Source: Phycisphaerae bacterium
Lineage (GTDB): Bacteria; Planctomycetota; Phycisphaerae; UBA1845; UTPLA1
Direction of reading: 5' to 3'
Assembly: GCA_035275405.1 (NCBI GenBank)
Contig: DATEMU010000007.1
Coordinates: 248,001-312,000 of the forward strand
Length of the DNA: 64,000 nt
The notes beneath the pieces were generated by a model that saw nothing but the letters and a program-made list of their open reading frames with translations, was not told the DNA's origin and ran no database searches. The translations under genes and the position numbers were made by a program. Each line of letters opens with the position of its first letter. The first letter of the stretch is position 1. Shown here piece by piece: positions 1 to 9,273 of the stretch.

Positions 1-2
1 AA

Positions 3-479
3 GACCTGGAGCTTTGGTATCCGAAGCTTCGGCTGGAGGAGGCCGGGGCCGTGACGACGCTCGCGGGCCAGGAGGCGGAGCACGTCTATCGCGGAAAGAA
101 CGGTTATCCATGCAAGAGCGATGTCGCCATCGCGGAGGTCCGTTCGAGTGATTTCGACGGCGTCGTTCTCGTCGGCGGGTGGATGCCGGACAAACTTCGG
201 CGCGACGAAAAAGTGCTCGCCTTGATCCGTGAATTCAACGAAGCAGGCAAGCTTATCGCGGCGATTTGTCATGGGCCGTGGATGAGCATCTCGGCGGGCG
301 TCTGCAAAGGTGTGCGGATGACGAGTACGCCGGGCATCAAGGATGATCTAACGAACGCGGGCGCCATCTGGTCCGACGAGCCGGTCGTCGTCGATCGGCA
401 CCACATTACGAGCCGCCGACCGGCGGACTTGCCGGTGTTTATGGAGCGCGTGGTGGCGTTCCTTGCCGATGCCCACTGA
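3..479 (+). CDS. DJ-1/PfpI family protein (5' end outside window)
   Basis: The reading frame is open from the window edge, so the true start lies upstream; an internal GTG at 51 is not a credible start because the fold needs the preceding strand. The visible part carries the DJ-1/PfpI landmarks: the strand DGVVLVGGW, the nucleophile elbow AAICHGP with its Cys, and the late segment TSTPGIKDDLTNAGA followed by DRHHITSRRPADLP. These match PfpI-type glutamine-amidotransferase-like proteins (intracellular protease or deglycase/stress-protein class). The exact substrate cannot be told from sequence. The gene ends at a TGA, and no co-directional partner follows closely; the next gene begins about 260 bp downstream. 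Confidence 0.85.
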   Translation, partial: DLELWYPKLRLEEAGAVTTLAGQEAEHVYRGKNGYPCKSDVAIAEVRSSDFDGVVLVGGWMPDKLRRDEKVLALIREFNEAGKLIAAICHGPWMSISAGVCKGVRMTSTPGIKDDLTNAGAIWSDEPVVVDRHHITSRRPADLPVFMERVVAFLADAH

Positions 480-739
480 TTCATGCGGCGATCGATTGTG
501 CCCGTGTGAGTTGGATCGCCCTTCTTAAAAACAAACCCAATTCCGTCGTTCTAATGGGGGCCCGCCTTGCGCGCAGATTAATTCTCAGACAGCCTCGGTC
601 ATCGGGAATTTCCGGCAATAGTATTGGTTGTAGTCCTCTGCGGCCGTAAGAGGAAATCCGGGCGGCGAACGGCTTAAGGCAATCGGGGGACACTGGCCGC
701 CACACCGAGATTTTTTTGTGGCAGAAAGGTTGGAAGAAC

Positions 740-1441
740 ATGTTTGGAAGAGCATTCGGAGTGACAGCCGTGGCGGCGTTTTCGTTGGCTTTCCTGTCAC
801 CGGCCGCGCGCGCCGGAGACGATCCGGAGCCGGCGTGCAATGACGCCGACATCGAAGATTTGGAGACCACGATCCAATGCAACGGCGGACAGTGGAACCT
901 GTCCGGGGAATACGATGTCGAGATCGAGGACCCCAGCGGCACCCAGTATGACCTCGTGTTGACGCTCAGGGATTGCAACCATATCCCCGCGGACGGCTGC
1001 GGACACCTGACCACCTTCACGGTCCCGCTGGACACGCCCAGTCCACTCGATGCGGACGATAACGACGAGATTGAATTCGAAGGGACCTTCTGTCAGGCGC
1101 TGGAAGGCGACATGTCGATCTACTGCGATCGCCTGCGGGTGACCGCGGAAGTCGTGGAGCGCTGCGATCGCGTCGTGCTCGATGTAGAAGAGGACAAAGT
1201 CCGCGCACTGGACAAAGGGACCTGCTCCGAGCCGCAGGTGGCCCTGGTGAGCGCCTGCGATCCCTGTGAGAGGACCGAGACGCTGGTCAGCCGGACCTCG
1301 CTTTGTGATCCCTGCGGGGACGCGCGAGTAACGACGGTTCGCTATGAAGACAGCGGTTATCGCCGCGTATACGTCGACGACGACGATGACGAGGTTGAGA
1401 TCGAAGTTGACGACGACGGCGAAGTCGAGATCGATGACTAG
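740..1441 (+). CDS. Secreted Cys-rich protein with Asp/Glu-rich tail (tandem paralog 1)
   Basis: The 233-residue product begins with a signal peptide (MFGRAFGVTAVAAFSLAF, cleavage near ARAG) and continues into an acidic, Cys-rich domain starting GDDPEPACNDADIEDLETTI. About 12 Cys are spread through it, including two CDPC motifs near the end. It closes with a run of Asp/Glu alternating with Val/Ile (YVDDDDDEVEIEVDDD). ATG 740 is chosen over an upstream in-frame TTG at 716 because the signal peptide starts there and a GGAAG lies just upstream. It is a clear paralog of the next gene, with near-identical spacing of the domain. No known family is recognised; the Asp-rich tail suggests metal (calcium) binding, which is inference. 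Confidence 0.8.
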   Translation: MFGRAFGVTAVAAFSLAFLSPAARAGDDPEPACNDADIEDLETTIQCNGGQWNLSGEYDVEIEDPSGTQYDLVLTLRDCNHIPADGCGHLTTFTVPLDTPSPLDADDNDEIEFEGTFCQALEGDMSIYCDRLRVTAEVVERCDRVVLDVEEDKVRALDKGTCSEPQVALVSACDPCERTETLVSRTSLCDPCGDARVTTVRYEDSGYRRVYVDDDDDEVEIEVDDDGEVEIDD

Positions 1442-1745
1442 CCGATGGCGAATTCGTCGGACGAGTCAGTTTGTTCGGGATTGAACCGGTCCGGCGGTGC
1501 TCAACCGAGCGCCGCCGGGCCGTACTTTTGGCCCAGGACGGGATAGCAGCTCGGCCCCACCTTTCGGCGATTCCCACGAAGACCAGCACGATTCTGCCCG
1601 CCGATGGCCCCGCCCTATAATTTATTTATTTGGCCTTTGTGGCCGTGGGCCCGTGACTGGGGGCGAGCGGCGAGACGGCTCTTGTGTTTCGAGGTCACGG
1701 GCTGGCCACGGCTCGGAAAAAATGTGGCAGAAAGGCGGGAGAACC
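1442..1745 (+). promoter_or_regulatory. Intergenic leader between the two paralogs, shared element before the start
   Basis: No gene is seen in these 304 bases. A TATAAT hexamer lies at 1616-1621 without a convincing -35. The last 30 bases (AAAATGTGGCAGAAAGG followed by a purine-rich ribosome site) closely match the sequence just before the first paralog at 712-739. The 5' leader was therefore duplicated together with the gene and has been kept. Confidence 0.35.
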
Positions 1746-2354
1746 ATGTTTAGGAAAAACATCGGTTTAGCACTGTTGACCGCATCGGCGCTTCTATTCT
1801 TGGGTGCGGGTGCGCGCGCAGGCGACGATCCGGAGCCGGCGTGCAACGATGCCGACGTCGAAGGTCTCGAGACGACGATCCAATGCAACGGGGCGAACTG
1901 GACCCTGGCGGGAACCTACGACGTGGAAATCGAGGATCCCGCGAGCGATTCGCAATTCGATCTCGTCTTGACGTTGAGAGATTGCAACTGTATCCCCTCG
2001 GACAAATGCGGCCAACTGGCCACATTCACGATCCCCCTTGACTGCCCGTCGCCCCTCGACGCGGATGACAACGATGAGATCGAGTTCGAAGGCAGCTTTT
2101 CCCAGTGTGTCTCCGGCGACCTCGTGATCAACTGCAAAAGGCTTCGGGTCCTGGCGGAAGTCGTCGAGCGCTGCGAGCGCACCATCCTTGACAAGGAAGA
2201 GGACAAGGTCGCCGTTCTCAAACCAGGGACCTGTTCGGAGCCCCAGGTGGCCTGCGCCGAACCCTGCGATCCCTGCGCGACAAGCACAGCGGTGGCCCTC
2301 GTGAGCGAGACCTCGCCCTGTGATCCTTGCGCGTATACGCGAGCGGTTCGCTAG
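1746..2354 (+). CDS. Secreted Cys-rich protein (tandem paralog 2)
   Basis: The 202-residue product has a signal peptide (MFRKNIGLALLTASALLFLG, cleavage near ARAG) and the same domain as the upstream gene. Both share GDDPEPACNDAD, ETTIQCNG, DVEIEDP, DLVLTLRDCN, SPLDADDNDEIEFEG, AEVVERC and GTCSEPQVA. It also has two CDPC motifs but lacks the acidic tail; it stops after YTRAVR. The longer frame opening at 1497 is rejected because ATG 1746 starts the signal peptide and is preceded by GGCGGGAG. The two copies have diverged mostly outside the Cys positions, so the disulfide framework seems to be what is conserved. Function unknown. Confidence 0.8.
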   Translation: MFRKNIGLALLTASALLFLGAGARAGDDPEPACNDADVEGLETTIQCNGANWTLAGTYDVEIEDPASDSQFDLVLTLRDCNCIPSDKCGQLATFTIPLDCPSPLDADDNDEIEFEGSFSQCVSGDLVINCKRLRVLAEVVERCERTILDKEEDKVAVLKPGTCSEPQVACAEPCDPCATSTAVALVSETSPCDPCAYTRAVR

Positions 2355-2433
2355 AACGGCGCCAAATATCGCCCCGTGTATCTTTGCGATGCCGGTGGCG
2401 ATGGCAAATCGACGATGCCAATCGTCTTGAGTA

Positions 2434-3051
2434 TTACGGTCCGGCGGTGCCCGGTGAGGCGCGGCCGGGCCGTTTACTTGTCAATTGATCGAGGTCCGCC
2501 CGGCGCAGGCTGACCACGATCCACACGAAAACCGGCACGATAAACGTCGCCTCGATCGATCCAACGAAGATCTGCACGGCGAGTCGGACCACCTCTTTCC
2601 AGAACGGCGAGAGCTGGATGAACTCGAGTGGCTTCTCGCTGAAGATGTCGACCAGGCCGATCCAGATTCGCCAGAGAATAAAGACATTGATCAGCAGGAG
2701 GCCCATCGCAAGGGCCAGCGCCTTTCGACGCCCGGAAATCGGCGTGGCCAGAATCAGTGCGACCACCAAGGCCGTCGCCAAGTAATCCTGGCGGCTGTCG
2801 TAGCCGCGCCGCACCGCCATCGCGACTTTCGCGCTGCGGTCGTACATCGTCTGTTTGCTCGTCCAGCGCCGAGACGGATCTCTTTCATAGGCGACCGATC
2901 CGACCTTGCCGATTGTGCCGAGAAGACGGGCGCCAACGGCGTTGGTGGTGGCGACATAGGCGTCCGCGAGACCGGGCCACGGGAGGATCAGGAGCGCATA
3001 GATCAAGATGAAGAGGGCGAGGAAGCGAAGGATGGCGTTACGAGGCCGCAT
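2434..3051 (-). CDS. Exosortase-associated membrane protein
   Basis: This 205-residue protein has an N-terminal membrane helix (FLALFILIYALLILPW), a soluble loop of about 70 residues, and further helices around residues 92-125 and 150-185. It overlaps the upstream exosortase gene by 14 bases, so the two are probably translationally coupled. In XrtH-type loci a membrane protein of about 200 residues accompanies the short exosortase; position, size and topology fit that role, although I see no diagnostic motif that proves family membership. It likely sits beside the exosortase in the inner membrane. The C-terminal tail (TSKRPGRASPGTAGP) is soluble. Confidence 0.7.
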   Translation of the reverse strand: MRPRNAILRFLALFILIYALLILPWPGLADAYVATTNAVGARLLGTIGKVGSVAYERDPSRRWTSKQTMYDRSAKVAMAVRRGYDSRQDYLATALVVALILATPISGRRKALALAMGLLLINVFILWRIWIGLVDIFSEKPLEFIQLSPFWKEVVRLAVQIFVGSIEATFIVPVFVWIVVSLRRADLDQLTSKRPGRASPGTAGP

Positions 3052-3640
3052 GGACGATTGGCGCGCGCCGCTTCAGGGCCCAGAGCGCCCAGAGAATCCA
3101 GAACAACAGGGCCGCGATGATGAAGATGGTCTGCCAGACATCGATGTGGAGCATTTCGAACACGCGGGGGGCATGGATGCCCGCCCAAAAAAGTGTCACG
3201 ATGCGCACGATGTTGAGGGCAAGCAACGCCGCTGTTCCCGCGACTAGGCCCGGCAGCTTGAAGCGCCACGGGAGCGGCGAGGCCAGGACCGCGAAACAAA
3301 ACAGCGCGATGGGCTGAAGGCCGTCGCAACCGACGGCGATTTTCATGACAAAGGCGCCGCCGGAGAGGACGCCGGCGGACGCCGTGGCGTCCGTGCCGAG
3401 GCCGCGAAGGACGAGCGCGCCGGCGAAGGCATTGGCGTTGAGGTAGGAGCGAAAGAGATCGGTGCGGGCGAGCTTCGTGTAGTAGAGAATGTTGAATGCC
3501 GCGGTCAAAAGAGCAAAGACAAGTACGAAGCGGAGGATGGGACGCTTGCCGGAGAACCAGGACGGCCGCGGGGCTTTTCCTTTGCGTGCGGCGATGGCTT
3601 CGCGTCGCTCGTCCCGGTCGCTGGGTCCATGGGGCGTCAT
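3038..3640 (-). CDS. Exosortase/archaeosortase family protein (XrtH-like)
   Basis: The 200-residue polytopic membrane protein carries the exosortase catalytic triad in order: Cys105 in AVGCDGLQP, Arg146 in LALNIVRIV and His165 in FEMLHIDVW. Helices surround each. The short length and the wording around each residue (PWRFKLPGL, NIVRIVTLF, H-x-x-x-WQ) resemble XrtH, the exosortase known for IPTLxxWG-CTERM substrates, more than the long EpsH/XrtA type. Family members are thought to cleave C-terminal sorting signals on the outer face of the inner membrane. The start ATG overlaps the stop of the upstream DUF1573-thioredoxin gene (ATGA) and the 3' end overlaps the partner membrane gene, so the three form one operon. 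It is the only sortase-like gene in the window. Confidence 0.85.
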   Translation of the reverse strand: MTPHGPSDRDERREAIAARKGKAPRPSWFSGKRPILRFVLVFALLTAAFNILYYTKLARTDLFRSYLNANAFAGALVLRGLGTDATASAGVLSGGAFVMKIAVGCDGLQPIALFCFAVLASPLPWRFKLPGLVAGTAALLALNIVRIVTLFWAGIHAPRVFEMLHIDVWQTIFIIAALLFWILWALWALKRRAPIVHAAS

Positions 3641-5670
3641 GGCGCCGAACCCGAGGCCTTGCCGTCGACGGCGAGGATAGTGTCGAGTTGTGTGCGTAAC
3701 AGTGCGTCGATGTTCTTCTTCGCGCCGACGATCACGGTCTCGATGCGGCCGTCGCGGCGGACGACGGCCAGCGTGGGAAAGCTGCGGACCTTGAACAGAG
3801 CCCCGATCTTGTTGTCCGGTTCGTAGACCAGTTCCAATTTGCTGCCGGTCGCTTCGATCGTCTTGACGGCCGCGTCTCTCTCGATCGGCTTGCGCATCGT
3901 CTGGATGAGGTTGACGAAGCGGACGCCTTTCTTTTCGTATTCCTCGCGGATCGACTCGACCAGGGGCAGTTGCCGCCGGCAGAAGCCGCAGTTGGCGGCG
4001 ACGAAATTGAGAACGGTCGCCGGGGCGTCCTGGATCTCCTGGTCCCCGACGGGCTTGTCCTGAAGCGTCTTTGCAGAGAATGCTGGAATGGCGAGACCGA
4101 TCATCCCCAGGGCGGGCCGTCGGAGAATTTCCTCAGGGGTGGGTCCGGACGTGGGAGTCGTAGTAACGAGCGTCGTCGGTTCGAGGAGGGCTTCGAGGCG
4201 GGCCTTGACGCTGGGGACGAAGTCAGGGGGATTGCCGGACTGCACGATTTCGATCTTGCCCGATTTGCCGATAACGACGAGCGTGGGGTAGAGGACCAGA
4301 TGGTATTTTTCGGCGACGACGTTTCCGAGATCGATGGCCAGTTCGGCCCTGGCCTTCAGTCCCTGTAATGAATTGACCATCTGCTCCTGCGTAAAGGAAG
4401 CGGCGGGGCCCTGTTCGGCGACGTTGATAAAGCGGACGCCGCGAGGCTCGTACTGCTGGCGGAGTTGTTCGCACTTCTTGAGGACTTCCGTGTTGTCGAA
4501 ATTGTGCGAGGTGAAGAAGTTCAGCGCGAGCACGCTGGATTGCGCGGACGACGCGGTGACGGACTTGCCTTCGATCGTGGTCAGTTCGAATGGGGGCGCG
4601 GGCTTTCCGATGAGTTTATCGATGGGAGTGGGCAGCCCGCCTTCGGCCAAGGGGGACGTCGGAACCGCCGGGCCGATGACGGCAACTTCGACAGTGGGCT
4701 GTTGGGAGTCGTCGGTATGGAGCGTGATGACTCTGGGCTTCGATCCGGGATCGTATCCCTTGGGCAATAACACGGTGATCTTATAGGAACGGCCCGGTTT
4801 GATGTCCGTGACGTCGACGACGATGGCGGGGTCATCGGTCCTGGCTTCGAGCACATGAACGGGCGTTTCGCCGTTGTTGGCGAACATGAGCACTCGGGCG
4901 GTTTCGGCGGCCGGATTGGGCGGGCCAATTTCGATCTTGTTGGGGATGATTTCGATGCGCGGAGAGAGATAGGCCATCGCCCGGATGGGGATGTTGGGTT
5001 GGAAATTAAGGTCCGTCGTGAGATTGATCGCCGCCTGGCGCCGGCCGGGATCGTAGGGCGGCTTAAGGCTCACCTTAAGTTGGTATTCTTCGCCATGCCG
5101 GGTCTCGGTGAGTTCAAACGCGAAGGCGTCGGAGTCGATTTTTTCCATCTCAATCTTGACCGGCTCGTCAAGGTGATTGGTGAGGGTGATGGTCATGTCG
5201 CGGGGTTGGCCGGCACTGATTTTTCCGAACCCGGCCATCGCGGGAGAAACTTCGATCGGGGGTTTGGCAATACCCCGGAGCGTGAGGGTGACCTTCGGCG
5301 TGATGGGGTCGTTTATTTCCAGCGTGGCGTGTTTTTCAAAAACGCCGTCGTTAAAGGGCGCCACTCCGAAAAGAACGAGCTCCGTCTGGCTGGTCGGCGG
5401 GATTCGGCGCGGCGACTTCGGGTCCATTTGGCAGCCGTCCGGGGACGAAAAGCCGGAGATTTCAAGGGGGATCGTTCCGAGGTTCTGGACGACGAAGGCC
5501 CCCTGGATCCGCGAACCGCACCAGGCTGCGCCGACTTCAGCGACCGACTGCTCGACTTTGATGATCGCCAGGGGGCGATTGGGGCGGGAGGTGGGTTGAA
5601 ATGCAGAACCGGCATTCGAGACAACGCCGACCAGGACGAAGGCAAGACCAAGACACCAGCGGGAAGTCAT
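3637..5670 (-). CDS. Secreted DUF1573 protein with two thioredoxin-like domains
   Basis: The 677-residue protein starts with a signal peptide (about residues 1-23). A DUF1573/ASH-like beta domain follows (about 35-135; WCGSRIQGAFVVQNLG is typical), then further beta-rich Ig-like sequence to about 335. Two thioredoxin/TlpA-like domains end the protein. The first (about 355-495) has lost its active site, reading NFFTSHNFDNTE where a CxxC is expected. The second (about 520-660) keeps it as Cys561-GF-Cys564 and a cis-Pro in VRSFPTLAVV. It is the first gene of the exosortase operon and its TGA overlaps the exosortase ATG. A periplasmic redox protein coupled to an exosortase suggests thiol handling of substrates or enzyme; this is inference. 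Confidence 0.85.
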   Translation of the reverse strand: MTSRWCLGLAFVLVGVVSNAGSAFQPTSRPNRPLAIIKVEQSVAEVGAAWCGSRIQGAFVVQNLGTIPLEISGFSSPDGCQMDPKSPRRIPPTSQTELVLFGVAPFNDGVFEKHATLEINDPITPKVTLTLRGIAKPPIEVSPAMAGFGKISAGQPRDMTITLTNHLDEPVKIEMEKIDSDAFAFELTETRHGEEYQLKVSLKPPYDPGRRQAAINLTTDLNFQPNIPIRAMAYLSPRIEIIPNKIEIGPPNPAAETARVLMFANNGETPVHVLEARTDDPAIVVDVTDIKPGRSYKITVLLPKGYDPGSKPRVITLHTDDSQQPTVEVAVIGPAVPTSPLAEGGLPTPIDKLIGKPAPPFELTTIEGKSVTASSAQSSVLALNFFTSHNFDNTEVLKKCEQLRQQYEPRGVRFINVAEQGPAASFTQEQMVNSLQGLKARAELAIDLGNVVAEKYHLVLYPTLVVIGKSGKIEIVQSGNPPDFVPSVKARLEALLEPTTLVTTTPTSGPTPEEILRRPALGMIGLAIPAFSAKTLQDKPVGDQEIQDAPATVLNFVAANCGFCRRQLPLVESIREEYEKKGVRFVNLIQTMRKPIERDAAVKTIEATGSKLELVYEPDNKIGALFKVRSFPTLAVVRRDGRIETVIVGAKKNIDALLRTQLDTILAVDGKASGSAP

Positions 5671-5738
5671 TCGTCACCTTGCGAAAATGAATGCGAGACA
5701 GACAGGATCATTATAAAACCAAACGGTGTTAAAGCGAA

Positions 5739-5768
5739 GAAGCCCGCCGATGCGTCTCGGCGGGCTTC
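5739..5768 (-). terminator. Stem-loop downstream of the S9 peptidase gene
   Basis: A 12-bp perfect inverted repeat (GAAGCCCGCCGA / TCGGCGGGCTTC) with a 6-base loop lies just after the stop of the minus-strand S9 peptidase gene and before the exosortase operon start. Only short T runs follow on the minus strand (TTCGCTTTAA), so termination is probable but not textbook. Confidence 0.65.
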
Positions 5769-5800
5769 CCCAATTTGCTTCTGTGCTTGCTGGGCGTGAA

Positions 5801-7876
5801 CTAGCCCTGGGGCAGGGCTTCCGCCAGGCCGGGGACTTCCGTCGAACCGTGCGGAGACTGGATGCTGGAGCCCTTGAAGTCGTCACCAATAGGCTCGTAT
5901 CGACCGCCCAGGTGCTTGGCGAGGAAGGCCTCGGCGACGGCATAAAACGCCTGGCGATTCTCTGGCCGGGCAAAGCCGTGGCCTTCATCGGGGAACAAAA
6001 CGTACGCCACAGGGATGTTCTTGTCCGACATGGCCTTCACGATCTGGTCGGCTTCGGCCTGTTTGACGCGCGGGTCATTGGCTCCCTGACCAATGAGCAG
6101 CGGCTTCTTGATCTTGTCCACGTGCGTGAGCGGCGAGCGCTCTTCGAGGAACTTCTTGCCCTCTTCCGTGCGATGGTCGCCGACGCGGGAAGTGAACATA
6201 TCCAGCATGGGCTTCCAGTAGGGCGGGATGGAGTTGAGCAGGGTGATGATGTTCGACGGGCCGACGATGTCCACCCCGCACGCGAAGACGTCGGGCGTAA
6301 ACGTGAGACCGACCAGCGTCGCGTAACCGCCGTAGCTGCCGCCCATGATGGCGACCTTCGCCGGATCGGCGATCTTCTCAGCGACGGCCCAGTTCACCGC
6401 GTCGATGAGGTCGTCGTGCATCTTGCCGGCCCATTCGTTATTTCCGGCGTTGGTATAGTTCTTGCCGAGACCGGTCGAGCCGCGGAAGTTCACACTGAGG
6501 ACGGCGTAGCCGCGGTTGGTCAGCCACTGATGCGTGGGATTGAGGCCCCATTGATCGCGCGCCCACGGTCCGCCGTGGACATTCAGAACCAACGGCACCG
6601 GAGCGCTCGGTCGCCCCTTGCCGCCCTTGTCGGCCCAGACCGGCAGTGAGAGATAGCAGACGAGGTTGAGACCGTCGCGGGCCTTGATAATGACGGGGTG
6701 CATCTTCGCCAGGGGTAGCCCCTCGAGGCGGCGGCGATTGGTGAACAGGAAATTCGCCTTCTTTGCCGGCCGGTCATAGTGGTAGTAGCGGACCGGGCCG
6801 TCGTCCATGAGATAGGCCACAATCCAGGTCTTGTCGTCGAGCGACCGGCTGATGACATCGACGTCCCCAGCGGACACGCCGGAGAGGTACTGCATGTCGG
6901 ACTTGATGCGGTTATCGAGGATGTTCCAGCGCGAGCGGTCATAGGTGATGCGGGCGGCCTCAACGGTCTTTTCCGTGGGGTGGGCCATGACGGTGTCGAT
7001 GTCGGCGCGTTCGTCGGCGGCGAGGACCTTTTTCTCGCCGGTGTCGAGGTTCCAGGCCACGAGCGCTGCGGTGTCGCGGCCGCGGCTATCGTTGAGATAG
7101 AGGACCTTACCGGATTTGTCGAAACCATGGGGCTCGGTGGACAGGGCGTCTTCGGCCGGGACCTGAGTAAAGAGCGTCCAGCTTTCACCTTCGGGCTTGA
7201 AGTAGTCCATGCCACCGTCGGGCGTCATCTTCAAGGCCAGGCGGATGTTCAGATCGTCATCGGGGACGAATCCGACGTAGCCCTCTTCATTCTTCTGAAC
7301 CAGCTTGCGCTCGCCGGTGGCGATGGTGACGCGATAGATGTCGTGCTGCTCTTTGTCGCGATCATTGATGGCGACGAGCAGTTCGCCGGGCAGGCGCTCG
7401 CTGGCGCCGTTGAGGCGGGCTTGTATGCCGGGTAGCGGCGTCAAGTCGCGGGTCTTGCCGGTCGCGAGATTCGAGGCATAGGCGTGCCAGTTCTCATCGC
7501 CACCTTCGTCCTGAACGTAAAGGATGTGTTCGTTGTCATAGGCCCATTGATAGTTGCGAATGCCGCGCTTGGTGTCCTGGGTGACGGGCTTGGCGGCGTC
7601 GAGCTGATTGAGCGGGGCGACCCAGACGTTCATGACGCCGTCAACCTCGGCGAGGTAGGCGAGATGGCGGCCGTCGGGGCTGATCTGGGGACTGGCCTTG
7701 TCGGGGTTTCCATAGAGGATGCCGCGGGCAACCAGTGGGGTGCTGGCCATGTCTTTGGGGACAGCGCTGCCGCCCCACTTCGAGCCGGATTCGCCGCAAC
7801 CGGTCAGCAAGGCGAGCGGGCCCGTGAGCGCGGCCAGAGATAAGAGTGACAGTCTGAGGAGTCGTTGCATTCTCAT
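5801..7876 (-). CDS. S9 family prolyl oligopeptidase-like lipoprotein
   Basis: This 691-residue protein has a lipoprotein signal with lipobox LLTGC, an N-terminal beta-propeller (WD40/PD40-like repeats such as [15 protein letters not shown]) and a C-terminal alpha/beta-hydrolase domain of peptidase family S9. The catalytic Ser is in [10 protein letters not shown], the Asp in GQGANDPRV and the His in DEGHGFARP, all in the usual order. The size fits dipeptidyl/acylaminoacyl peptidases. Such enzymes cut short peptides and are here probably anchored in a membrane facing the periplasm. It is transcribed alone, with a stem-loop after the stop. A start three codons later (MQRLL) is also possible. 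Confidence 0.9.
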   Translation of the reverse strand: MRMQRLLRLSLLSLAALTGPLALLTGCGESGSKWGGSAVPKDMASTPLVARGILYGNPDKASPQISPDGRHLAYLAEVDGVMNVWVAPLNQLDAAKPVTQDTKRGIRNYQWAYDNEHILYVQDEGGDENWHAYASNLATGKTRDLTPLPGIQARLNGASERLPGELLVAINDRDKEQHDIYRVTIATGERKLVQKNEEGYVGFVPDDDLNIRLALKMTPDGGMDYFKPEGESWTLFTQVPAEDALSTEPHGFDKSGKVLYLNDSRGRDTAALVAWNLDTGEKKVLAADERADIDTVMAHPTEKTVEAARITYDRSRWNILDNRIKSDMQYLSGVSAGDVDVISRSLDDKTWIVAYLMDDGPVRYYHYDRPAKKANFLFTNRRRLEGLPLAKMHPVIIKARDGLNLVCYLSLPVWADKGGKGRPSAPVPLVLNVHGGPWARDQWGLNPTHQWLTNRGYAVLSVNFRGSTGLGKNYTNAGNNEWAGKMHDDLIDAVNWAVAEKIADPAKVAIMGGSYGGYATLVGLTFTPDVFACGVDIVGPSNIITLLNSIPPYWKPMLDMFTSRVGDHRTEEGKKFLEERSPLTHVDKIKKPLLIGQGANDPRVKQAEADQIVKAMSDKNIPVAYVLFPDEGHGFARPENRQAFYAVAEAFLAKHLGGRYEPIGDDFKGSSIQSPHGSTEVPGLAEALPQG

Positions 7877-8051
7877 GAAAGTTCCTTTCTAAAGTTCCGT
7901 GGGATGCGGTTTGCCGTGCCGAGTGAATTGCCGGGCCGCGGGGCGAATATTTCCGACATAAGGTAAACGAGGGCCGCTCGGGCCGCTTTCGCCTACATTC
8001 GATGATCAGCGGCGAGTGGGGCAGCCAAGTATGATGCGGCCCGATCCGGCG

Positions 8052-8081
8052 GTCAAGGAACGGCCCTGTAACGGGTATAAT
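8052..8081 (+). promoter_or_regulatory. Putative promoter for the zinc-ribbon membrane protein gene
   Basis: A perfect TATAAT (8076-8081) preceded by GGG lies 22 bases before the ATG at 8104. A weak -35 (GTCAAG, 8052-8057) sits 18 bases upstream. Assignment is by sequence only. Confidence 0.45.
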
Positions 8082-8103
8082 GTAGAGGGGCCGGAGCGGT
8101 TTC

Positions 8104-8547
8104 ATGGCGACGCTGTATTGCCCGACCTGCGGCTACAACCTGACGGGGTTGCCGGAGAATCGCTGCCCGGAGTGCGGGAAGGGCTTTGATCCAGCGCGAC
8201 TACCGCAAGTACATACCGGCGGATTCAGGCCGATCACCCTCTGGGGAGTAATACTGCACACTTTTTGGCCGCCCGTTGTTTTCTGGTCGGCGACAGCCGC
8301 CGCTGTACTTTCCGGCCGTGCGGGAGAGTCTCTTTTTGTTTTGTCCGGATTGTTTTTGATCATGTATAGCTTCGCGAACTCGCGTCGGCTCGCGGTGCGG
8401 GTTGCTGCAAGCAAGGCGGCATGCTCGGGCCGGACGCAGCCTATCGAAGCAGACCGCGCGTTTATGAGATTCGTGACCATGGGGTTGCTATTAAGCCACT
8501 ACTTCATTGGGTTCGGCGGTTGCGCAGTAATTGATATGTTGCTTTGA
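8104..8547 (+). CDS. Zinc-ribbon membrane protein
   Basis: The 147-residue protein opens with a zinc ribbon, YCPTCGYNLTGLPENRCPECG, with four Cys spaced CxxC-x11-CxxC, a form common in planctomycete small membrane proteins. Two adjacent helices (about residues 48-90) and a third near the C-terminus (about 122-145) follow. No enzyme domain is visible. Compared with its neighbours it uses somewhat more A/T-rich codons. The zinc ribbon likely faces the cytoplasm. Function unknown. Confidence 0.75.
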   Translation: MATLYCPTCGYNLTGLPENRCPECGKGFDPARLPQVHTGGFRPITLWGVILHTFWPPVVFWSATAAAVLSGRAGESLFVLSGLFLIMYSFANSRRLAVRVAASKAACSGRTQPIEADRAFMRFVTMGLLLSHYFIGFGGCAVIDMLL

Positions 8548-8675
8548 TGATTTACCGCATCGCGGCGTTCAATCACCGAAATATGGAAAGCAACAGCCGC
8601 AGTTGGCCCACTACTCATTTTGATTTGATTTTCTATTCCGTGGCAGTCGCGCGAAAAAACCTTTTGAAGTAATTC

Positions 8676-8840
8676 TTACGTATTCTCCCCGCAGGCCGGG
8701 CAGCGGGGGGCGCTGCGGTTGGGGAGGGGTGAATGGCAGTGCGGGCAGCGACCCGCAACTGAGCCGAATGAGCGGCGAAGAAAAACGAAGGCGACGAGGA
8801 GGATGAACGCCGACAGGGCAAGAAACCACTTCGACGGCAT
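8676..8840 (-). CDS. Small membrane protein with C-terminal zinc ribbon
   Basis: A 54-residue protein: one N-terminal helix (KWFLALSAFILLVAFVFL) followed by a zinc ribbon (CPHCHSPLPNRSAPRCPACG). The frame is open for 44 more codons upstream, but that part looks non-coding and contains no domain, so the internal ATG at 8840, at the start of the membrane helix, is preferred. It mirrors in miniature the zinc-ribbon membrane protein on the other strand. Function unknown. Confidence 0.6.
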   Translation of the reverse strand: MPSKWFLALSAFILLVAFVFLRRSFGSVAGRCPHCHSPLPNRSAPRCPACGENT

Positions 8841-9273
8841 CGCGTCATTCCGTGGGCGCAAAAAAAATAAGCAAGAGCAGGGCTTTGTTTCCTTCGACCT
8901 CGGCCATTGCCGTTTGAGCGACCGATCATTATCAGCCGAGCACTGGTCCGTTGACCGGCGCTCGAGTGGCATAGATCAGCCGCTCAAACATTGACAGCCA
9001 TTTCCCGCGTCCGGAAAGCGCCAACAGCCCCACACTTGCTTAACGGTGCCATTATACCCAAAGGCGGTTGTTAGCAACGAACAAATCACAAAAATTCGTC
9101 GGCGACGGCCGCGACAAGCGAGGTCGGATTGTTGATTTTCACTAACCACGGAATCCGTCCGGAGTTAGAGATTGCAATGCGGGCCGATCGCGCGGCACGC
9201 TGTTTTCCGCCGCGGCGCCGGATGCGTCAACGAGCGGGTGAGGACACACGCGGCCCCGGACTTACCGGCACAG
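8841..9273. other. Intergenic region without recognised gene
   Basis: These 433 bases hold no supported gene, RNA or strong promoter. The stretch around 9041-9135 is AT-richer than the surroundings. Confidence 0.5.
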
